A DNA stretch of 64,000 nt from Cyanobacteriota bacterium SRBZ.bins.94.201705 (GCA_030549855.1 JAUQQP010000035.1:36583-100582); one strand, 5' to 3'. Positions 38,418-48,549 are shown, counted from the first letter of the stretch. The notes: generated by a model not told the origin, from the letters alone. Program-made: numbers and translations.

Positions 38418-38626
38418 GGACTTCTTCTCCGCATCGCCCCTCTATCCATTATACCCCCTAGGAGCTTGAGATTACAATGTGTTTCAAAAGGAGAGGGGAA
38501 AAAAATACCAAGTTGGGGGAGAAATTGTGGTAATGAATGCAGTAGACTGATAAGATAACAAACAACACAAACTAAAAGTGACTGTATATAACTAAAATCT
38601 GATTTGAGATAGCTATAGGGGAAAAG

Positions 38627-39631
38627 ATGAGCCAAGATAGAGTAGTTATTATCGGAGTTGCAGGCGACTCTGGCTGTGGTAAGTCCACCTTTTTACGTCG
38701 TCTAGAAGATTTGTTCGGTAAGGAGTTTATGACTGTAATCTGTCTAGACGACTACCACTGCTTGGATCGTAAGCAAAGAAAGGAATTGGGTATTACAGCT
38801 TTGGATCCTCGTGCCAACAATTTTGACTTGATGGCCGAACAAATTGCAGCCCTTAAAAACGGCCAAGCCATTGAAAAGCCCGTATACAATCACGAAACTG
38901 GTACAATAGATCCCCCAGAAAGGGTAGAACCCAACAAACTGGTGGTAATCGAGGGTTTACACCCCTTCTATGACGAGAGAGTCAGAAAACTGGTGGACTT
39001 TGGGGTATACCTGGATATAAGCGAACCGGTTAAAATCAAGTGGAAAATCCAAAGAGATATGGCGGAAAGGGGGCACACCTATGAAGACGTCATTGCCTCC
39101 ATTAATGCTAGAAAACCCGACTTTACCGCCTACATCGAACCACAAAGACAATACGCCGATGTGATCATCCAAGTGTTGCCCACCCAGCTGGTAGATGATC
39201 CTGATAGTAACATTCTAAGAGTACGTCTGATTCAGAAAGAGGGCAATCCTAACTTTGAAACCGCCTATCTGTTTGACGAGGGGTCTACCATTGAGTGGCG
39301 TCCTTGTGGCCGTAAACTCACCTGTGCCTATCCTGGGATTAAACTATTCTACGGCCCTGAAACCTACCTTGGCAATGAGGTTTCCGTTTTGGAAATTGAC
39401 GGTCAATTCGATAACCTGGAGGAAATCATCTATATTGAAAGCCACCTCAGCCGCATTGGTACCAAATACTACGGCGAGATGACTGAATTATTATTGAAAC
39501 ACAAAGACTATCCAGGGTCCAATAATGGAACAGGTTTATTCCAGGTTTTGGTAGGGCTAAAAATGCGTGAAACCTATGAAAAACTTACTGGCCAGGTAGC
39601 CACCACCTCCAGTCAGGTAGCCAAAGTTTAG
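38627..39631 (+). CDS. prk: phosphoribulokinase
   Basis: 334 aa Calvin-cycle enzyme phosphorylating ribulose 5-phosphate to the bisphosphate. P-loop VAGDSGCGKSTFLRRL (about 11-26), DDYHCLDRKQRKELG (about 41-55), ALDPRANNFDLM (about 58-69), VIEGLHPFYDERVR (about 107-120). The redox pairs of the photosynthetic enzyme are present: Cys17/Cys39 near the active site and Cys227/Cys233 near the C-terminus, which allow thioredoxin and CP12 control. ATG at 38627 with GGGGAAAAG before it. Single-gene unit. Confidence 0.97.
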   Translation: MSQDRVVIIGVAGDSGCGKSTFLRRLEDLFGKEFMTVICLDDYHCLDRKQRKELGITALDPRANNFDLMAEQIAALKNGQAIEKPVYNHETGTIDPPERVEPNKLVVIEGLHPFYDERVRKLVDFGVYLDISEPVKIKWKIQRDMAERGHTYEDVIASINARKPDFTAYIEPQRQYADVIIQVLPTQLVDDPDSNILRVRLIQKEGNPNFETAYLFDEGSTIEWRPCGRKLTCAYPGIKLFYGPETYLGNEVSVLEIDGQFDNLEEIIYIESHLSRIGTKYYGEMTELLLKHKDYPGSNNGTGLFQVLVGLKMRETYEKLTGQVATTSSQVAKV

Positions 39632-39653
39632 TGCTTAAACCCTAGCCTAATTG

Positions 39654-39683
39654 CCTCCTCTTTCAGGGGGGGTTATTTTTTTT
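39654..39683 (+). terminator. probable terminator of prk
   Basis: CCTCC and GGGGG (with one G-T pair) around a TCTTTCA loop, followed by TTATTTTTTTTG. The stem is short but the T run is long and it lies about 23 bp past the prk stop. Confidence 0.45.
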
Positions 39684-39708
39684 GTCCCCTTTAGTCTAGA
39701 AATTTCTG

Positions 39709-40017
39709 TTAGTAAATATGCACTGCCAACCAAATACAATTCTGGGAGGTTTTTATTACCTGATGGGGGGTATTTGAGGGGATAAATATATAGTCTCCCG
39801 ACTGAAGTTGCACCTGGCTATCATTTATTTTTAACTGGGCACTACCTTTTATTAATATCACCCACTCATCCTGGGGTTGACAGTATACTTTGTTGTCAGG
39901 AATCTCACTGCTTACTATTCTCTCGATGAGGACATTCTTGCATTCCAACAATTTGGTAAACTCTTCCCCCGCCCACAAGCAAGGTATATTCTCAAACAAA
40001 TTTCCTCCGGTTTTCAT
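39709..40017 (-). CDS. small cupin-domain protein
   Basis: 102 aa, a single conserved beta-barrel: DEWVILIKGSAQLKINDSQ (about 50-68), LQSGDYIFIPSNTPHQVIKT (about 71-90). The first cupin motif normally has two His (GxxHxHxxxE); here the first histidines are missing (YCQPQDEWV), while PSNTPHQV keeps the last one, so metal binding may be weak. Function unknown. Convergent with prk. Confidence 0.8.
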   Translation of the reverse strand: MKTGGNLFENIPCLWAGEEFTKLLECKNVLIERIVSSEIPDNKVYCQPQDEWVILIKGSAQLKINDSQVQLQSGDYIFIPSNTPHQVIKTSQNCIWLAVHIY

Positions 40018-40128
40018 CGGCTATTCCCCCAGATTGTTGCTGAGATTATTATAAGGCAAAATCCCTTGACAAGGGAGGGAATTTATAGGAAAATATATCA
40101 AGGGTGTTGGCTGATTTGTCACTAGTTA

Positions 40129-40320
40129 ATGAGGAGATTTGTCCCGGTAAAAAACTTTTGCAATCTGGTTTTCAAAATCACATTCCCCCTAAGCCTTATT
40201 GTATATGTTTTAAGGGGTTTGGGTTATCTCACCTACATGCCAGGGGGGGTGTTATTGGCTTTGATTTTTACTTCTGTTTTCTCCCTCCTTATCTATCTGT
40301 GGTTGAGTACCTATTTATAG
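40129..40320 (+). CDS. small membrane protein of cyanobacterial type
   Basis: 63 aa. Basic start (MRRFVPVKNF), one hydrophobic segment, the central LRGLGYLTYMPGGVLLALIF and a second hydrophobic stretch ending SLLIYLWLSTYL. An L-RG-G-LT-PGG-I pattern like this recurs in short cyanobacterial membrane proteins of unknown function. Too short for certainty. Precedes alr by 58 bp on the same strand. Confidence 0.45.
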   Translation: MRRFVPVKNFCNLVFKITFPLSLIVYVLRGLGYLTYMPGGVLLALIFTSVFSLLIYLWLSTYL

Positions 40321-40378
40321 AAGAACAAAAGTCCTGTGATACATTAAGACTGACTGTTAAGGATAAATAGAGGAGAAG

Positions 40379-41527
40379 GTGAATTATTGTCTAAATCGGA
40401 TAGAGTTGCAACAACAACGGGCATGGATTACCATAGACCACAAGGCGTTGAGACACAACGTGGAAGCCATAAAACAGTGGTTAAAGTCCAACTGTCGGCT
40501 GATGGCGGTAATAAAGGCAGATGCCTATGGCCATGGGGCGGTGAAAGTGGCGGAAACACTGGTGGAGGCAGGGGTGGACTATCTGGCTATTGCCACTTTA
40601 GGAGAGGGGATAGAGTTAAGGGAAGCAGGGATAGAGGCGCCAATATTGATTCTGGGGGCAATTAACACAGCGGCAGAGGTGAAAGAAATTATCAGGTATA
40701 ACCTTGAACCAACCTTATGCACACCCCAACAAATCCTGATTTTTGCCGATGTGGTCAACAGTCTCAATACTACCCTGGATGTACATCTGAAGTTAGACAC
40801 GGGCATGTCGAGACTAGGCACCCGTTGGGAAAATGCAGTAGAATTTGTCCGTTATCTTTTACAATTCCCCCCACTCCGCCTTAAAAGCATCTATTCCCAC
40901 CTAGCCACAGCAGATTCTCCAGATACTACCTTCATGAAAATACAACAGTCTCGCTTTGAGGAGGCTATATCCCGCATAAGGGGGTTGGGGGTAAAAATTC
41001 CCTTGCTTCACCTGGCAAATTCCGCTGGCACCCTGGCAGACACCTCCCTCCATTATGATTTAGTTAGGGTAGGTTTGTGTCTGTATGGGTTATACCCCGC
41101 GCCACACCTGAAAAATACTATTCCCCTCAAACCCGTATTGGAAGTGAAGGCCCGTATCACTCAAATTAAATATCTTCCTCCCAATACCGGTGTAAGTTAC
41201 GGTCATACATATAAAGGCTCTCAGGGAATCAAAATGGCGGTGGTGGCAATAGGTTATGCGGATGGGGTACCTCGTCTGCTATCCAATAAGATGAAGGTGA
41301 TTATCAGGGGGAGATATGCGCCACAAATCGGAAACATTACAATGGATCAATTGATGATAGATGTGAGTGACTTTGAAGACATTGAGGTGGGAGAGGTAGT
41401 AACCTTACTGGGGAGAGAAAAAGATGCCGCCATTAGTGCCGATGACTGGGCTAATATCATTGGTACCATATCTTGGGAAATACTCTGTGGCTTTAAACAC
41501 CGTCTTCCCCGGATTCACCTGTACTAA
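40379..41527 (+). CDS. alr: alanine racemase
   Basis: 382 aa PLP enzyme making D-alanine for peptidoglycan. AVIKADAYGHGAVKVAETL (about 43-61) with the Schiff-base lysine in KADAYGHG, LKLDTGMSRLGTRWE (about 138-152), YSHLATADSPDT (about 170-181), SAGTLAD and VRVGLCLYGLYP (about 230-241), SYGHTYKG with the catalytic tyrosine (about 277-284), and GNITMDQLMIDVSDF. The start is GTG at 40379 behind GAGGAGAAG; an ATG further in would remove conserved residues. Confidence 0.95.
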   Translation: MNYCLNRIELQQQRAWITIDHKALRHNVEAIKQWLKSNCRLMAVIKADAYGHGAVKVAETLVEAGVDYLAIATLGEGIELREAGIEAPILILGAINTAAEVKEIIRYNLEPTLCTPQQILIFADVVNSLNTTLDVHLKLDTGMSRLGTRWENAVEFVRYLLQFPPLRLKSIYSHLATADSPDTTFMKIQQSRFEEAISRIRGLGVKIPLLHLANSAGTLADTSLHYDLVRVGLCLYGLYPAPHLKNTIPLKPVLEVKARITQIKYLPPNTGVSYGHTYKGSQGIKMAVVAIGYADGVPRLLSNKMKVIIRGRYAPQIGNITMDQLMIDVSDFEDIEVGEVVTLLGREKDAAISADDWANIIGTISWEILCGFKHRLPRIHLY

Positions 41528-41550
41528 CTCCATTACCTGTATTAGCCCTA

Positions 41551-42564
41551 TTACAGTCTTACATTGCGCAGATGGGCGCGGGGATTGTCTTTACTGATTG
41601 CCTTTATTTTCTCATAGTATTCTCTTTCCTGGGGGGAGACATTTTGGGGTATGGCAATTATCACTTTGACAAACAAATCCTCCTTACCTCCCTGTAAAGA
41701 AGGCCATCCCTTTCCTCTAAGACGCAAATATTGTCCATGGCGAATACCAGCCGGGAGTTTCACCTTAACCTCTCCCTCCGGCGTTGGTACCTCAATTTCA
41801 CCCCCCAATACGGCTTCATAGGGGGTAATGGGCACATCTACAGTTAGTTTATCATCTTCAAAGTAAAATAACTCATGGGGCTTTAGGTCTACTTTCAAAT
41901 ATAAATCCCCACTTTGACTGGTAACAGGGTTGAATTGCCCTTTGCCTCTGATTCTCACCCTCGTGCCTTTTTTTGCCCCTGGGGGGATTTTTACCTTTAT
42001 CTGTTCCACTCCTAGGTCCACATTGGTTTCCACTCCATGATAGGCTTGACTATAGGTTAGGGTTATTGTCTTTTCTACATCATTGCCCTTGTCCTTAGCA
42101 TTATAGTTGTAACTGGTTTTATTGCCACTTTTAGTAGTGCTGCTGGAATTCTTAGTCCCAGCCCCGGTACTAGTATAATTGCCAAAGGGCCTTTTCAACA
42201 GGTCTGCTACGAATTGTTCAAAACTGTCGTATTTACTAAAGTCAAAATCTATGTCATTATTAGAACGGGTACGATAATCGCCCCCTGGCTTAGTAGAGGT
42301 AGAAGAAGTCCACTGAGACTGGGACTGTTTAGGGCCACCAATCCCCCCAAGACGAATAAATTGGTCATACTTGGCCCTTTTGTCAGGATCGCTTAAAATT
42401 TCATAAGCCTCACTAATCTCCTTAAACTTCTCCTCCGCCACCTTGTCATTGGGATTTCTGTCAGGGTGGTATTTTACCGCCAGTCGCCGAAATGCCTTTT
42501 TTATCTCCTCCGGTGATGCCTTTTTGTCAACCCCCAAAATGGAATAGTAGTCTTTAAATCCCAT
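41551..42564 (-). CDS. DnaJ-family co-chaperone without zinc finger (CbpA-like)
   Basis: 337 aa. J-domain at residues 2-67 with the HPD motif ([10 protein letters not shown]), a Ser/Thr/Asn/Gly-rich linker (about 75-165, [16 protein letters not shown]), then the two C-terminal beta domains ([55 protein letters not shown]). The CxxCxGxG zinc repeats of DnaJ are absent, so it is a type II J-protein that stimulates DnaK. I start at ATG 42564 (MGFKDYY); an ATG three codons upstream is possible. Lies downstream of kaiC, same strand. Confidence 0.92.
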   Translation of the reverse strand: MGFKDYYSILGVDKKASPEEIKKAFRRLAVKYHPDRNPNDKVAEEKFKEISEAYEILSDPDKRAKYDQFIRLGGIGGPKQSQSQWTSSTSTKPGGDYRTRSNNDIDFDFSKYDSFEQFVADLLKRPFGNYTSTGAGTKNSSSTTKSGNKTSYNYNAKDKGNDVEKTITLTYSQAYHGVETNVDLGVEQIKVKIPPGAKKGTRVRIRGKGQFNPVTSQSGDLYLKVDLKPHELFYFEDDKLTVDVPITPYEAVLGGEIEVPTPEGEVKVKLPAGIRHGQYLRLRGKGWPSLQGGKEDLFVKVIIAIPQNVSPQEREYYEKIKAISKDNPRAHLRNVRL

Positions 42565-42702
42565 TCCCCGCATAGTTACTATTCTTGTCCAATTAGAATA
42601 TATTGTACAGTCCTATTTGTTATCGTCCAAGGGAAAAGTAAAGCCAGAAAAGGCTGGTAGGGGGGTGGGGATTGGCAGGGATAGGGCTTTTCTTCTGGGG
42701 GG

Positions 42703-44253
42703 TTATTCTTCGGAGGTTTTTTCCTTTTCTCTGACGTTTTTGACGATGCGAGACAATTCTGCCTTTTCGTCCACGGTGATGCGGGTGGGAGAACCGCTAA
42801 TAATACGTTCGTAATTACGGAAAGAATCCTTGATTTCGGGGCCATCTTTGGTGATGGTGTATTCCCTAATACCCTTGTCGTGCCATGAACCACGCATTTT
42901 GAAGACGTTGATAGCCCGGGACATTTCCCCCCTGATTTCCACGTACTGTAGCATGATAATAGTGTCAGTAATAGTGGAAATGTGAGACTCGGTGATGGAG
43001 TGGGCGCCCATGAATTGGTCTGTAGTATTGGTGAAAAAGCCGGTAATTTCCTCTTGTTTGGCATAGCCGGTGACGCCGATGACGAATTGACGGAAGGCGT
43101 TGTTGGTGACGCCCCTCGCCAAGGCAGAAAGGGAGTCGATGGCAATACGACTAGGTTTGAATTGGGCTATTTCCGATTTGATAATTTGGAGATGATCCTC
43201 TAACCCAGCGGATTCGGGGTAGGCGCATAAGACTTTGAGAAGGCCTTTTCTTTCCATAGATTCAAAGTCGATACCCCAGGAGGAAGCATTGCGAGACAGT
43301 TGGGCGCGGGATTCTTCGTAGGCGAAAAGAATAGCCCTTTCTCCCTGACGGCAACCTTCTTCCAAAAATTTGCTAACCAGGAGGGTTTTGCCTGTACCGG
43401 TGGCGCCTGTAGCCAGGATGATAGAGTCTTTGAAGAAGCCTCCACCACACATCTCATCCAGGGTTTTAATCCCCGAGGAGATGCGTACATTAGATGAGCG
43501 TTGGGTGAGTTGCATGGCGCCCAGGGGGAAGATATTGATGCCATCCAGGGTGATGGTAAAGGGATATTCCCCTTTCATGTGGCTAGTGCCCCTTAATTTG
43601 AGGATTTCGATTGTCCTTCTTCTTCTTTCTCCTTCTAACACATTGCGGAGGATTACCACATTGTCGGAGACGAATTCTTCCACCCCAAACCGGGCGATGG
43701 GGCCATATTCATCCAGTCTTTCAGTGGTCATTACGGAAGTCACCCCCAGACTTTTGAGTCTAGCTACCAGGCGGAAAATCTCCCGTCTGACTACCCCTGC
43801 CGCCTCATACTGTTGAAAGATAGCGGTAACAGAGTCGATGGCCACCAGTTTAGCCTTGTATTTTTTGATAGCATATTGGATTCTTTCAATTAGGGCAGAT
43901 AGGTCAAAATTTCCCACAACTTCTTGCCCTTCTGGATCAGGTGATGCATCTAGAATAAATAGTTTTCCTTCTTCTATTAGCTTTTCCAAATCCCAACCAA
44001 AACTGTAGGCATTTTTAATAATATCTTCGGGGGATTCTTCAAAGGTAATAAACAAACCTGGATAGTCAAAATACTTGATGCCATGATAGAGGAATTGTAC
44101 GGCAAATAGGGTTTTTCCCGTGCCGGAAGTTCCACTGACGAGGGTAGTACGTCCCATAGGCAAGCCCCCATGGGTAATCTCGTCAAACCCCTCTATCATG
44201 GTGCGAATTTTTTGTACCCCTTTAGACTTTAATTGTTCCTTATTTTCACTCAT
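42703..44253 (-). CDS. kaiC: circadian clock protein KaiC
   Basis: 516 aa, two RecA-like domains, autokinase, autophosphatase and ATPase at the centre of the clock. CI: Walker A GTSGTGKT (41-48), catalytic Glu72/Glu73. CII: Walker A GATGTGKT (283-290), Glu313/Glu314, phosphorylation sites Ser426 and Thr427 in ESHISTITDT. All are shifted by five residues from the S. elongatus numbering (77/78, 318/319, 431/432), so the protein is complete. The C-terminal A-loop and tail (ITVDEKAELSRIVKNVREK) for KaiA binding are present. The spacer to kaiB is 210 bp. Confidence 0.98.
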   Translation of the reverse strand: MSENKEQLKSKGVQKIRTMIEGFDEITHGGLPMGRTTLVSGTSGTGKTLFAVQFLYHGIKYFDYPGLFITFEESPEDIIKNAYSFGWDLEKLIEEGKLFILDASPDPEGQEVVGNFDLSALIERIQYAIKKYKAKLVAIDSVTAIFQQYEAAGVVRREIFRLVARLKSLGVTSVMTTERLDEYGPIARFGVEEFVSDNVVILRNVLEGERRRRTIEILKLRGTSHMKGEYPFTITLDGINIFPLGAMQLTQRSSNVRISSGIKTLDEMCGGGFFKDSIILATGATGTGKTLLVSKFLEEGCRQGERAILFAYEESRAQLSRNASSWGIDFESMERKGLLKVLCAYPESAGLEDHLQIIKSEIAQFKPSRIAIDSLSALARGVTNNAFRQFVIGVTGYAKQEEITGFFTNTTDQFMGAHSITESHISTITDTIIMLQYVEIRGEMSRAINVFKMRGSWHDKGIREYTITKDGPEIKDSFRNYERIISGSPTRITVDEKAELSRIVKNVREKEKTSEE

Positions 44254-44463
44254 TTTTGTTTATTGGTACTGTTATATAATAGTTTCTTATCCGAGAATGA
44301 CGGGTAGCCTTATTGAAGATTATTTACCAAAAACTACTCCCCAGGAGGTATAAAATTCTCCTTTGGGCTTTGGGAAATTGACCCCCTGTTGGCGTCAAAA
44401 ACAACCCCAGGCAAAATGGCGGATTATTCCCCCATCTAAGATACCAAAATATTTTCTAACAGA

Positions 44464-44769
44464 CTAGTCTTTATCCTTAATTTCCTCATACAATAAATCC
44501 AGTCCGATGAGGACTTTTTCTCTGTCGGAAAGATCCCCTATAATTTTCCTTACCGGGGGTGGTAGGACTTTTGAGAGGGTTGGGGTAGCCAAGATTTTAT
44601 CTTCTTCTGCCAGTTGTGGGTTTTTGAGGACATCTATCACCTTTAGGGCATAGACGCCTTTGAATTCCTCTTCTAGGATAGTTTTTAAAGTCTTCAATGC
44701 CCTGACGGAGTTGGGAGTATTCCCCGCTACATACAGTTTGAGGACATAGGTTTTTTTAATGGGATTCAT
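44464..44769 (-). CDS. kaiB: circadian clock protein KaiB
   Basis: 101 aa thioredoxin-like, fold-switching clock protein that binds phosphorylated KaiC and captures Kai[23 protein letters not shown] at the N-terminus, [30 protein letters not shown] centre with conserved KILATPTL, and [22 protein letters not shown] at the end. No long C-terminal tail beyond KDKD. Lies between kaiA (64 bp upstream) and kaiC. Confidence 0.97.
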   Translation of the reverse strand: MNPIKKTYVLKLYVAGNTPNSVRALKTLKTILEEEFKGVYALKVIDVLKNPQLAEEDKILATPTLSKVLPPPVRKIIGDLSDREKVLIGLDLLYEEIKDKD

Positions 44770-44833
44770 AGAACTGATTTCCAGAGTTATTCTAGCTGGT
44801 GTTATGGTTTATATTTTATTATTATTTTCTCGT

Positions 44834-45751
44834 TTAATCCACTGTAAAAAGAAGGTCAAAGGGGATGTCTTCTTTAGGAATAGAACGGCGGTACATTTCG
44901 CACAGGTGAGCGATAATGTCAATGAGGGCTAAACGGTAGTCTAAAAGGATGTCATCACTGCGGCCTTCTAGTTTCAATTGCTGAGAGAATTCGTCCATTA
45001 ATTCCATGTGGATTTCTAGGATTTGAGATACGGACAAATCGGCGAAGAAAGCCTGATTTACGAACTGATCTATAGCCTGATTGACATTACTGTCTTGACT
45101 GAAATAGTTAAGGATAATTTCCTTATACTGTTCAGTTAATTGTCTGAGGAGTTCCTCTTTTTCTGCTTGGGAAAGATGGCGATAAAAGTAGCTAGGATTG
45201 CGCTTATAATATACCCCCAAATAGCCAAGTCTTTCTTTAAGTTTTTCAGCGAGTCTTTTTTGTTGTAAAAGGAGGAAATTTTGTTTTTCTTGGATTTTTT
45301 CTTGATGTTGGGCGTCGGCGGGTTTTTCTTTAAGGGAACAACTGGGCGCCAGGTGGAGAAATTGTCCTATTGCTTTATCTATGTATTTAGAGATATTAGG
45401 GAGTTGGTCAGGGGAAATGCGAACCTCGGCGCTATGATAGAGGTGGGGTTTTTGAGAGGAGGAAGACTCTGTTTGGATTAAAATCACCGGAAGGACTAAC
45501 CCCTGTTCATATAAATCGTTGAGAATGAGACTAGTACAGTCATTTTCCTGTATAATGAGACAGTCCAGGTGTTCCTTGTGGTTGACGACAAATCCCTTTA
45601 GCTCCGTGGCAGAATTGAGGATATGTAAGTCGTAACGCTTACTGTTGAGCAATCCTGTCAAAGATTCCAGCAGTGCGCCTTCTGGGGCAAAAATACAGAC
45701 TGAGATTCTGGAGGACAAGGGATTGGGGTCCATCACGGTAGATTGGTTCAT
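44834..45751 (-). CDS. kaiA: circadian clock protein KaiA
   Basis: 305 aa, full length. N-terminal pseudo-receiver domain (about 15-140, ISVCIFAPEGALLESLTGLL) lacking the phospho-acceptor Asp, a coiled-coil linker (about 150-185), and the C-terminal four-helix KaiC-binding domain (about 190-305) with YLGVYYKRNPSYFYRHLS and FFADLSVSQILEIHMELMDEFSQQLKLEG. Stimulates KaiC autophosphorylation. ATG at 45749-45751; a second ATG is six codons on. The three clock genes run kaiA-kaiB-kaiC on the minus strand, the usual order. Confidence 0.97.
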   Translation of the reverse strand: MNQSTVMDPNPLSSRISVCIFAPEGALLESLTGLLNSKRYDLHILNSATELKGFVVNHKEHLDCLIIQENDCTSLILNDLYEQGLVLPVILIQTESSSSQKPHLYHSAEVRISPDQLPNISKYIDKAIGQFLHLAPSCSLKEKPADAQHQEKIQEKQNFLLLQQKRLAEKLKERLGYLGVYYKRNPSYFYRHLSQAEKEELLRQLTEQYKEIILNYFSQDSNVNQAIDQFVNQAFFADLSVSQILEIHMELMDEFSQQLKLEGRSDDILLDYRLALIDIIAHLCEMYRRSIPKEDIPFDLLFTVD

Positions 45752-45807
45752 CTATGGTATATGTTAGCTCGAGGAAGTGACATAAATCAACTTCACGCAA
45801 GGAGGAT

Positions 45808-46581
45808 TTAGGGAAATTGATGAGATTTGACGTCATCGGCAAAACGGGTGACAGCCTGGAGGATGATGTCACGGAGGGGGATATAGGGTTTAGCGAAGGG
45901 AGGAATTTTTTCAGACAATCCCAGCAAGTCAGCGGTAACTAAGACTTGGCCATCGCAGTTTTTGCCAGCCCCAATACCGATGGTAGGGATTTGTAAAGAG
46001 GCGGTGATGGTGGCGGCCAATTCCTCGTTCATATGTTCTAATACTATAGCAAAGGCCCCCGCTTGTTCAAGGGCAAGGGCTTGTTTGAGTATTTTTTCCT
46101 GTTGTTGGGGGGTTTGGCCTTGTTTTTTGTAGCCGAGAAGTCTGACAGACTGGGGGGTTAAGCCAATATGGGCCATAACAGGGATGCCTACTTCTGTAAG
46201 ACGGGAGACGGTGTCAATCATGGCGGGATAACCCCCTTCTAGTTTAACAGCGGTGGCATCGGTTTCCTTGAGGATTCTGCCAGCAGACTCCACAGCCTGG
46301 CTGATGTCTCGTTGATAGGTAAGAAAGGGCAAGTCGCAAACCACCATTGCCCTACTAACGCCCCGACACACAGCCTTAGTATGGTGTATCATCTCATCCA
46401 AAGTGACGGGGAGGGTGCTAGAATGTCCCAAAGCCACCATAGCCAGGGAATCTCCCACCAAAATCACATCAACCCCTGCCATATCCAACAACTGGGCGAT
46501 AGCATAATCCCAGGCAGTCAGGCAGACAATAGGGCGTTTTTCCTGTTTCCACTGTTGTAGTTTTTGGATGGTAACCCTCAT
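45808..46581 (-). CDS. panB: 3-methyl-2-oxobutanoate hydroxymethyltransferase
   Basis: 257 aa. First committed step to pantothenate and Co[35 protein letters not shown] in the N-terminal barrel (about 20-53; Asp and Ser ligands for Mg2+), AVKLEGG (about 110-116), [13 protein letters not shown] (about 133-145) and [24 protein letters not shown] (about 199-222) are diagnostic. Directly upstream of kaiA with a 56-bp gap and same direction. Confidence 0.96.
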   Translation of the reverse strand: MRVTIQKLQQWKQEKRPIVCLTAWDYAIAQLLDMAGVDVILVGDSLAMVALGHSSTLPVTLDEMIHHTKAVCRGVSRAMVVCDLPFLTYQRDISQAVESAGRILKETDATAVKLEGGYPAMIDTVSRLTEVGIPVMAHIGLTPQSVRLLGYKKQGQTPQQQEKILKQALALEQAGAFAIVLEHMNEELAATITASLQIPTIGIGAGKNCDGQVLVTADLLGLSEKIPPFAKPYIPLRDIILQAVTRFADDVKSHQFP

Positions 46582-46617
46582 GAGTTGTCTTACAGATGAG
46601 GAAAGTACGAGAAGATT

Positions 46618-47268
46618 TTAACCGGAGGGAGGGATATAGTTGAACAGTTGTTGTTGAAGATGGCTGGCGCGTTGGCTAATTTCCTGCCAGTTTTCTTGTT
46701 TTACCAAGGCAGGGGGAAACAAGTCACCAGCTAGGCCAACGGCAATGGCCCCCGCTTTGATATAATCTAAAGCATTAGCTAGGGTGACACCCCCTGTGGG
46801 GATTAAGGGTAGGTGGGGCAAGGGTGCTAGAATACTTTTGAGGTATTGTACACCTCCCAAGGCGCTTACAGGGAATACCTTAACAGTTTTAGCACCGTAT
46901 TGAAAGGCGGTAAGGATTTCAGTGGGGGATAAGGCGCCGGGGGTAAGAGGTATATTATGACTATGGGCTATTTCCAGCAATTGTGGGGAGAAATGAGGGC
47001 TAAAGGCGAATTGCGCCCCTCCTTGGATAGCCTCTTGGAGGGACAGTTTGTCTAAAATAGTACCCACCCCCACACAACAGGAGGGGAATTCTGTTCTAAT
47101 ATATTCTATCAGTTTTAGCGGCTGGGCACTGTTCCAGGTGATCTCAATTAGTTTTATCCCCGCCTGTGCCACAGCTTGCGCCTTTTTTTTCCCTTCTTGC
47201 CAGTCATCTGCTCGAATTACTGCAATAATACGGCTGCTTTTGAGCAGGGGAAGCCAGGTTTGTAACAT
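46618..47268 (-). CDS. eda: KDPG/KHG aldolase (Entner-Doudoroff)
   Basis: 216 aa. Cleaves 2-keto-3-deoxy-6-phosphogluconate to pyruvate and glyceraldehyde 3-phosphate. IIAVIRADDWQEG, IEITWNSAQPL with the catalytic Glu (about 41-51), VGVGTILDK, PLTPGALSPTEILTA (about 106-120), AKTVKVFPVSALGG with the Schiff-base lysine (about 125-138), and LIPTGGVTLANALDYIKAGA. 36 bp upstream of panB, co-directional. Confidence 0.93.
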   Translation of the reverse strand: MLQTWLPLLKSSRIIAVIRADDWQEGKKKAQAVAQAGIKLIEITWNSAQPLKLIEYIRTEFPSCCVGVGTILDKLSLQEAIQGGAQFAFSPHFSPQLLEIAHSHNIPLTPGALSPTEILTAFQYGAKTVKVFPVSALGGVQYLKSILAPLPHLPLIPTGGVTLANALDYIKAGAIAVGLAGDLFPPALVKQENWQEISQRASHLQQQLFNYIPPSG

Positions 47269-47352
47269 AGTATCACAGGGAGAAAAATTGATTATTCTTC
47301 AGGGATAACTAATAATTGTTCAATAGTAGTTATTGGTGTAGGGGCATAAGAC

Positions 47353-48549
47353 GTGAGAATTCTGGTTTTGTCATGGGAGTTTCCGCCGAGGATTGTGGGA
47401 GGCATAGCGCGCCATGTGTCAGAGTTGTATCCAGAAATAGTCAAGTTAGGGAATGAAGTACATCTGATTACGGTACAGCCAGAGGGAGAGAAGGCGGCGG
47501 CAAAGGAGGAAGTAGAGGGAGTTAAGGTGTATAGGGTGTCTGTTAACCCCAATGATAACTTTTTTTCCTGGGTAGCGCAAATGAATCAATCCATGTTAGT
47601 CGCTGCCGAAGAGTTAATCACCAATACTGGCAGTTTTGATATTATTCATGCCCATGACTGGCTAGTAGCCGACACTGCCATCCCCTTGAAGCATCGTTTT
47701 AAAATCCCACTCATTGCAACCATTCATGCTACAGAATATGGTCGTCACAACGGGATACACAATCAAACCCAAGCCTATGTAGCCTCCAAAGAAGGCACAC
47801 TGGTATATGAAGCTTGGCGGGTGATTGTCTGTAGCGAGTATATGCGTTGGGAGGTAAACCGTGCCTTAGGATGCCCCAAGGATAAGATAGATGTGATTTA
47901 TAATGGCATTCGTCCGGAAAAAAAACAACATCCCCCTGATTTTAACAAGATAGAATTCCGGCGTCGTTTTGCCCAGGATCATGAAAAAATCATCTACTAT
48001 GTGGGGCGAATGACTTACGAGAAGGGGATACATGTTTTACTGAGGGCTGCCGGTAAAGTATTACAGGAATTACATGGTAATGCTAAATTTGTAATTATTG
48101 GTGGGGGTGATGCCAGTTTTTATAAACAACTAGCCCATAGTTTAGGAATTGCCCACCACTGTTTGTTTACCGGTTTCATGTCGGAGGAGGATTTACACCG
48201 TTTTACCACCGTAGCCGACTGTGCCGTCTTCCCCAGTTTATATGAGCCCTTTGGTATTGTAGTATTGGAAAGTTTTGCTTCTAGGGTACCGGTAGTGGTT
48301 TCTGATGCTGGGGGACTTCCCGAGGTAGTACGACATACTCAAACCGGGATAGTCACCCAAGCCAACAATCCCCACTCCCTTGCCTGGGGCATTCTAGAGG
48401 TTTTAAAAAACCCTGAATATGCCTCCCACATGGTGGAAAACGCCTACAAAGACTTGGCAATTCGATTCCATTGGCCTTCCTTAGCTAAACAAACCCTCAA
48501 TACTTACCAACTGGTTGTCAGCCAGAGAAAGGCCACTAGTTGGTTATGA
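47353..48549 (+). CDS. GT4 family glycosyltransferase
   Basis: 398 aa, GT-B fold. WEFPPRIVGGIARHVSELYP at the N-terminus (8-27), FDIIHAHDWLVA (about 95-106), ATIHATEYGRHNG (about 119-131), IYYVGRMTYEKGIHVLLRAA (about 210-230), FPSLYEPFGIVVLESFASRVPVV with the E-x7-E motif (about 295-317). Resembles the glycogen-synthase-like GT4 group of cyanobacteria and actinobacteria, but the acceptor is not shown by sequence. Start is GTG at 47353. Its stop interlocks with that of the convergent DUF7219 gene. Confidence 0.9.
   Translation: MRILVLSWEFPPRIVGGIARHVSELYPEIVKLGNEVHLITVQPEGEKAAAKEEVEGVKVYRVSVNPNDNFFSWVAQMNQSMLVAAEELITNTGSFDIIHAHDWLVADTAIPLKHRFKIPLIATIHATEYGRHNGIHNQTQAYVASKEGTLVYEAWRVIVCSEYMRWEVNRALGCPKDKIDVIYNGIRPEKKQHPPDFNKIEFRRRFAQDHEKIIYYVGRMTYEKGIHVLLRAAGKVLQELHGNAKFVIIGGGDASFYKQLAHSLGIAHHCLFTGFMSEEDLHRFTTVADCAVFPSLYEPFGIVVLESFASRVPVVVSDAGGLPEVVRHTQTGIVTQANNPHSLAWGILEVLKNPEYASHMVENAYKDLAIRFHWPSLAKQTLNTYQLVVSQRKATSWL

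Noticed and set aside
42579..43145. Long open frame (188 codons) overlapping the kaiC 3' part on the same strand
   Set aside because: It lies in another frame of kaiC and its product is Pro/Ser-rich with no domain; kaiC is certain here.
43370..43816. 148-codon frame antisense to kaiC
   Set aside because: Mirror of kaiC coding bias; no recognisable protein.
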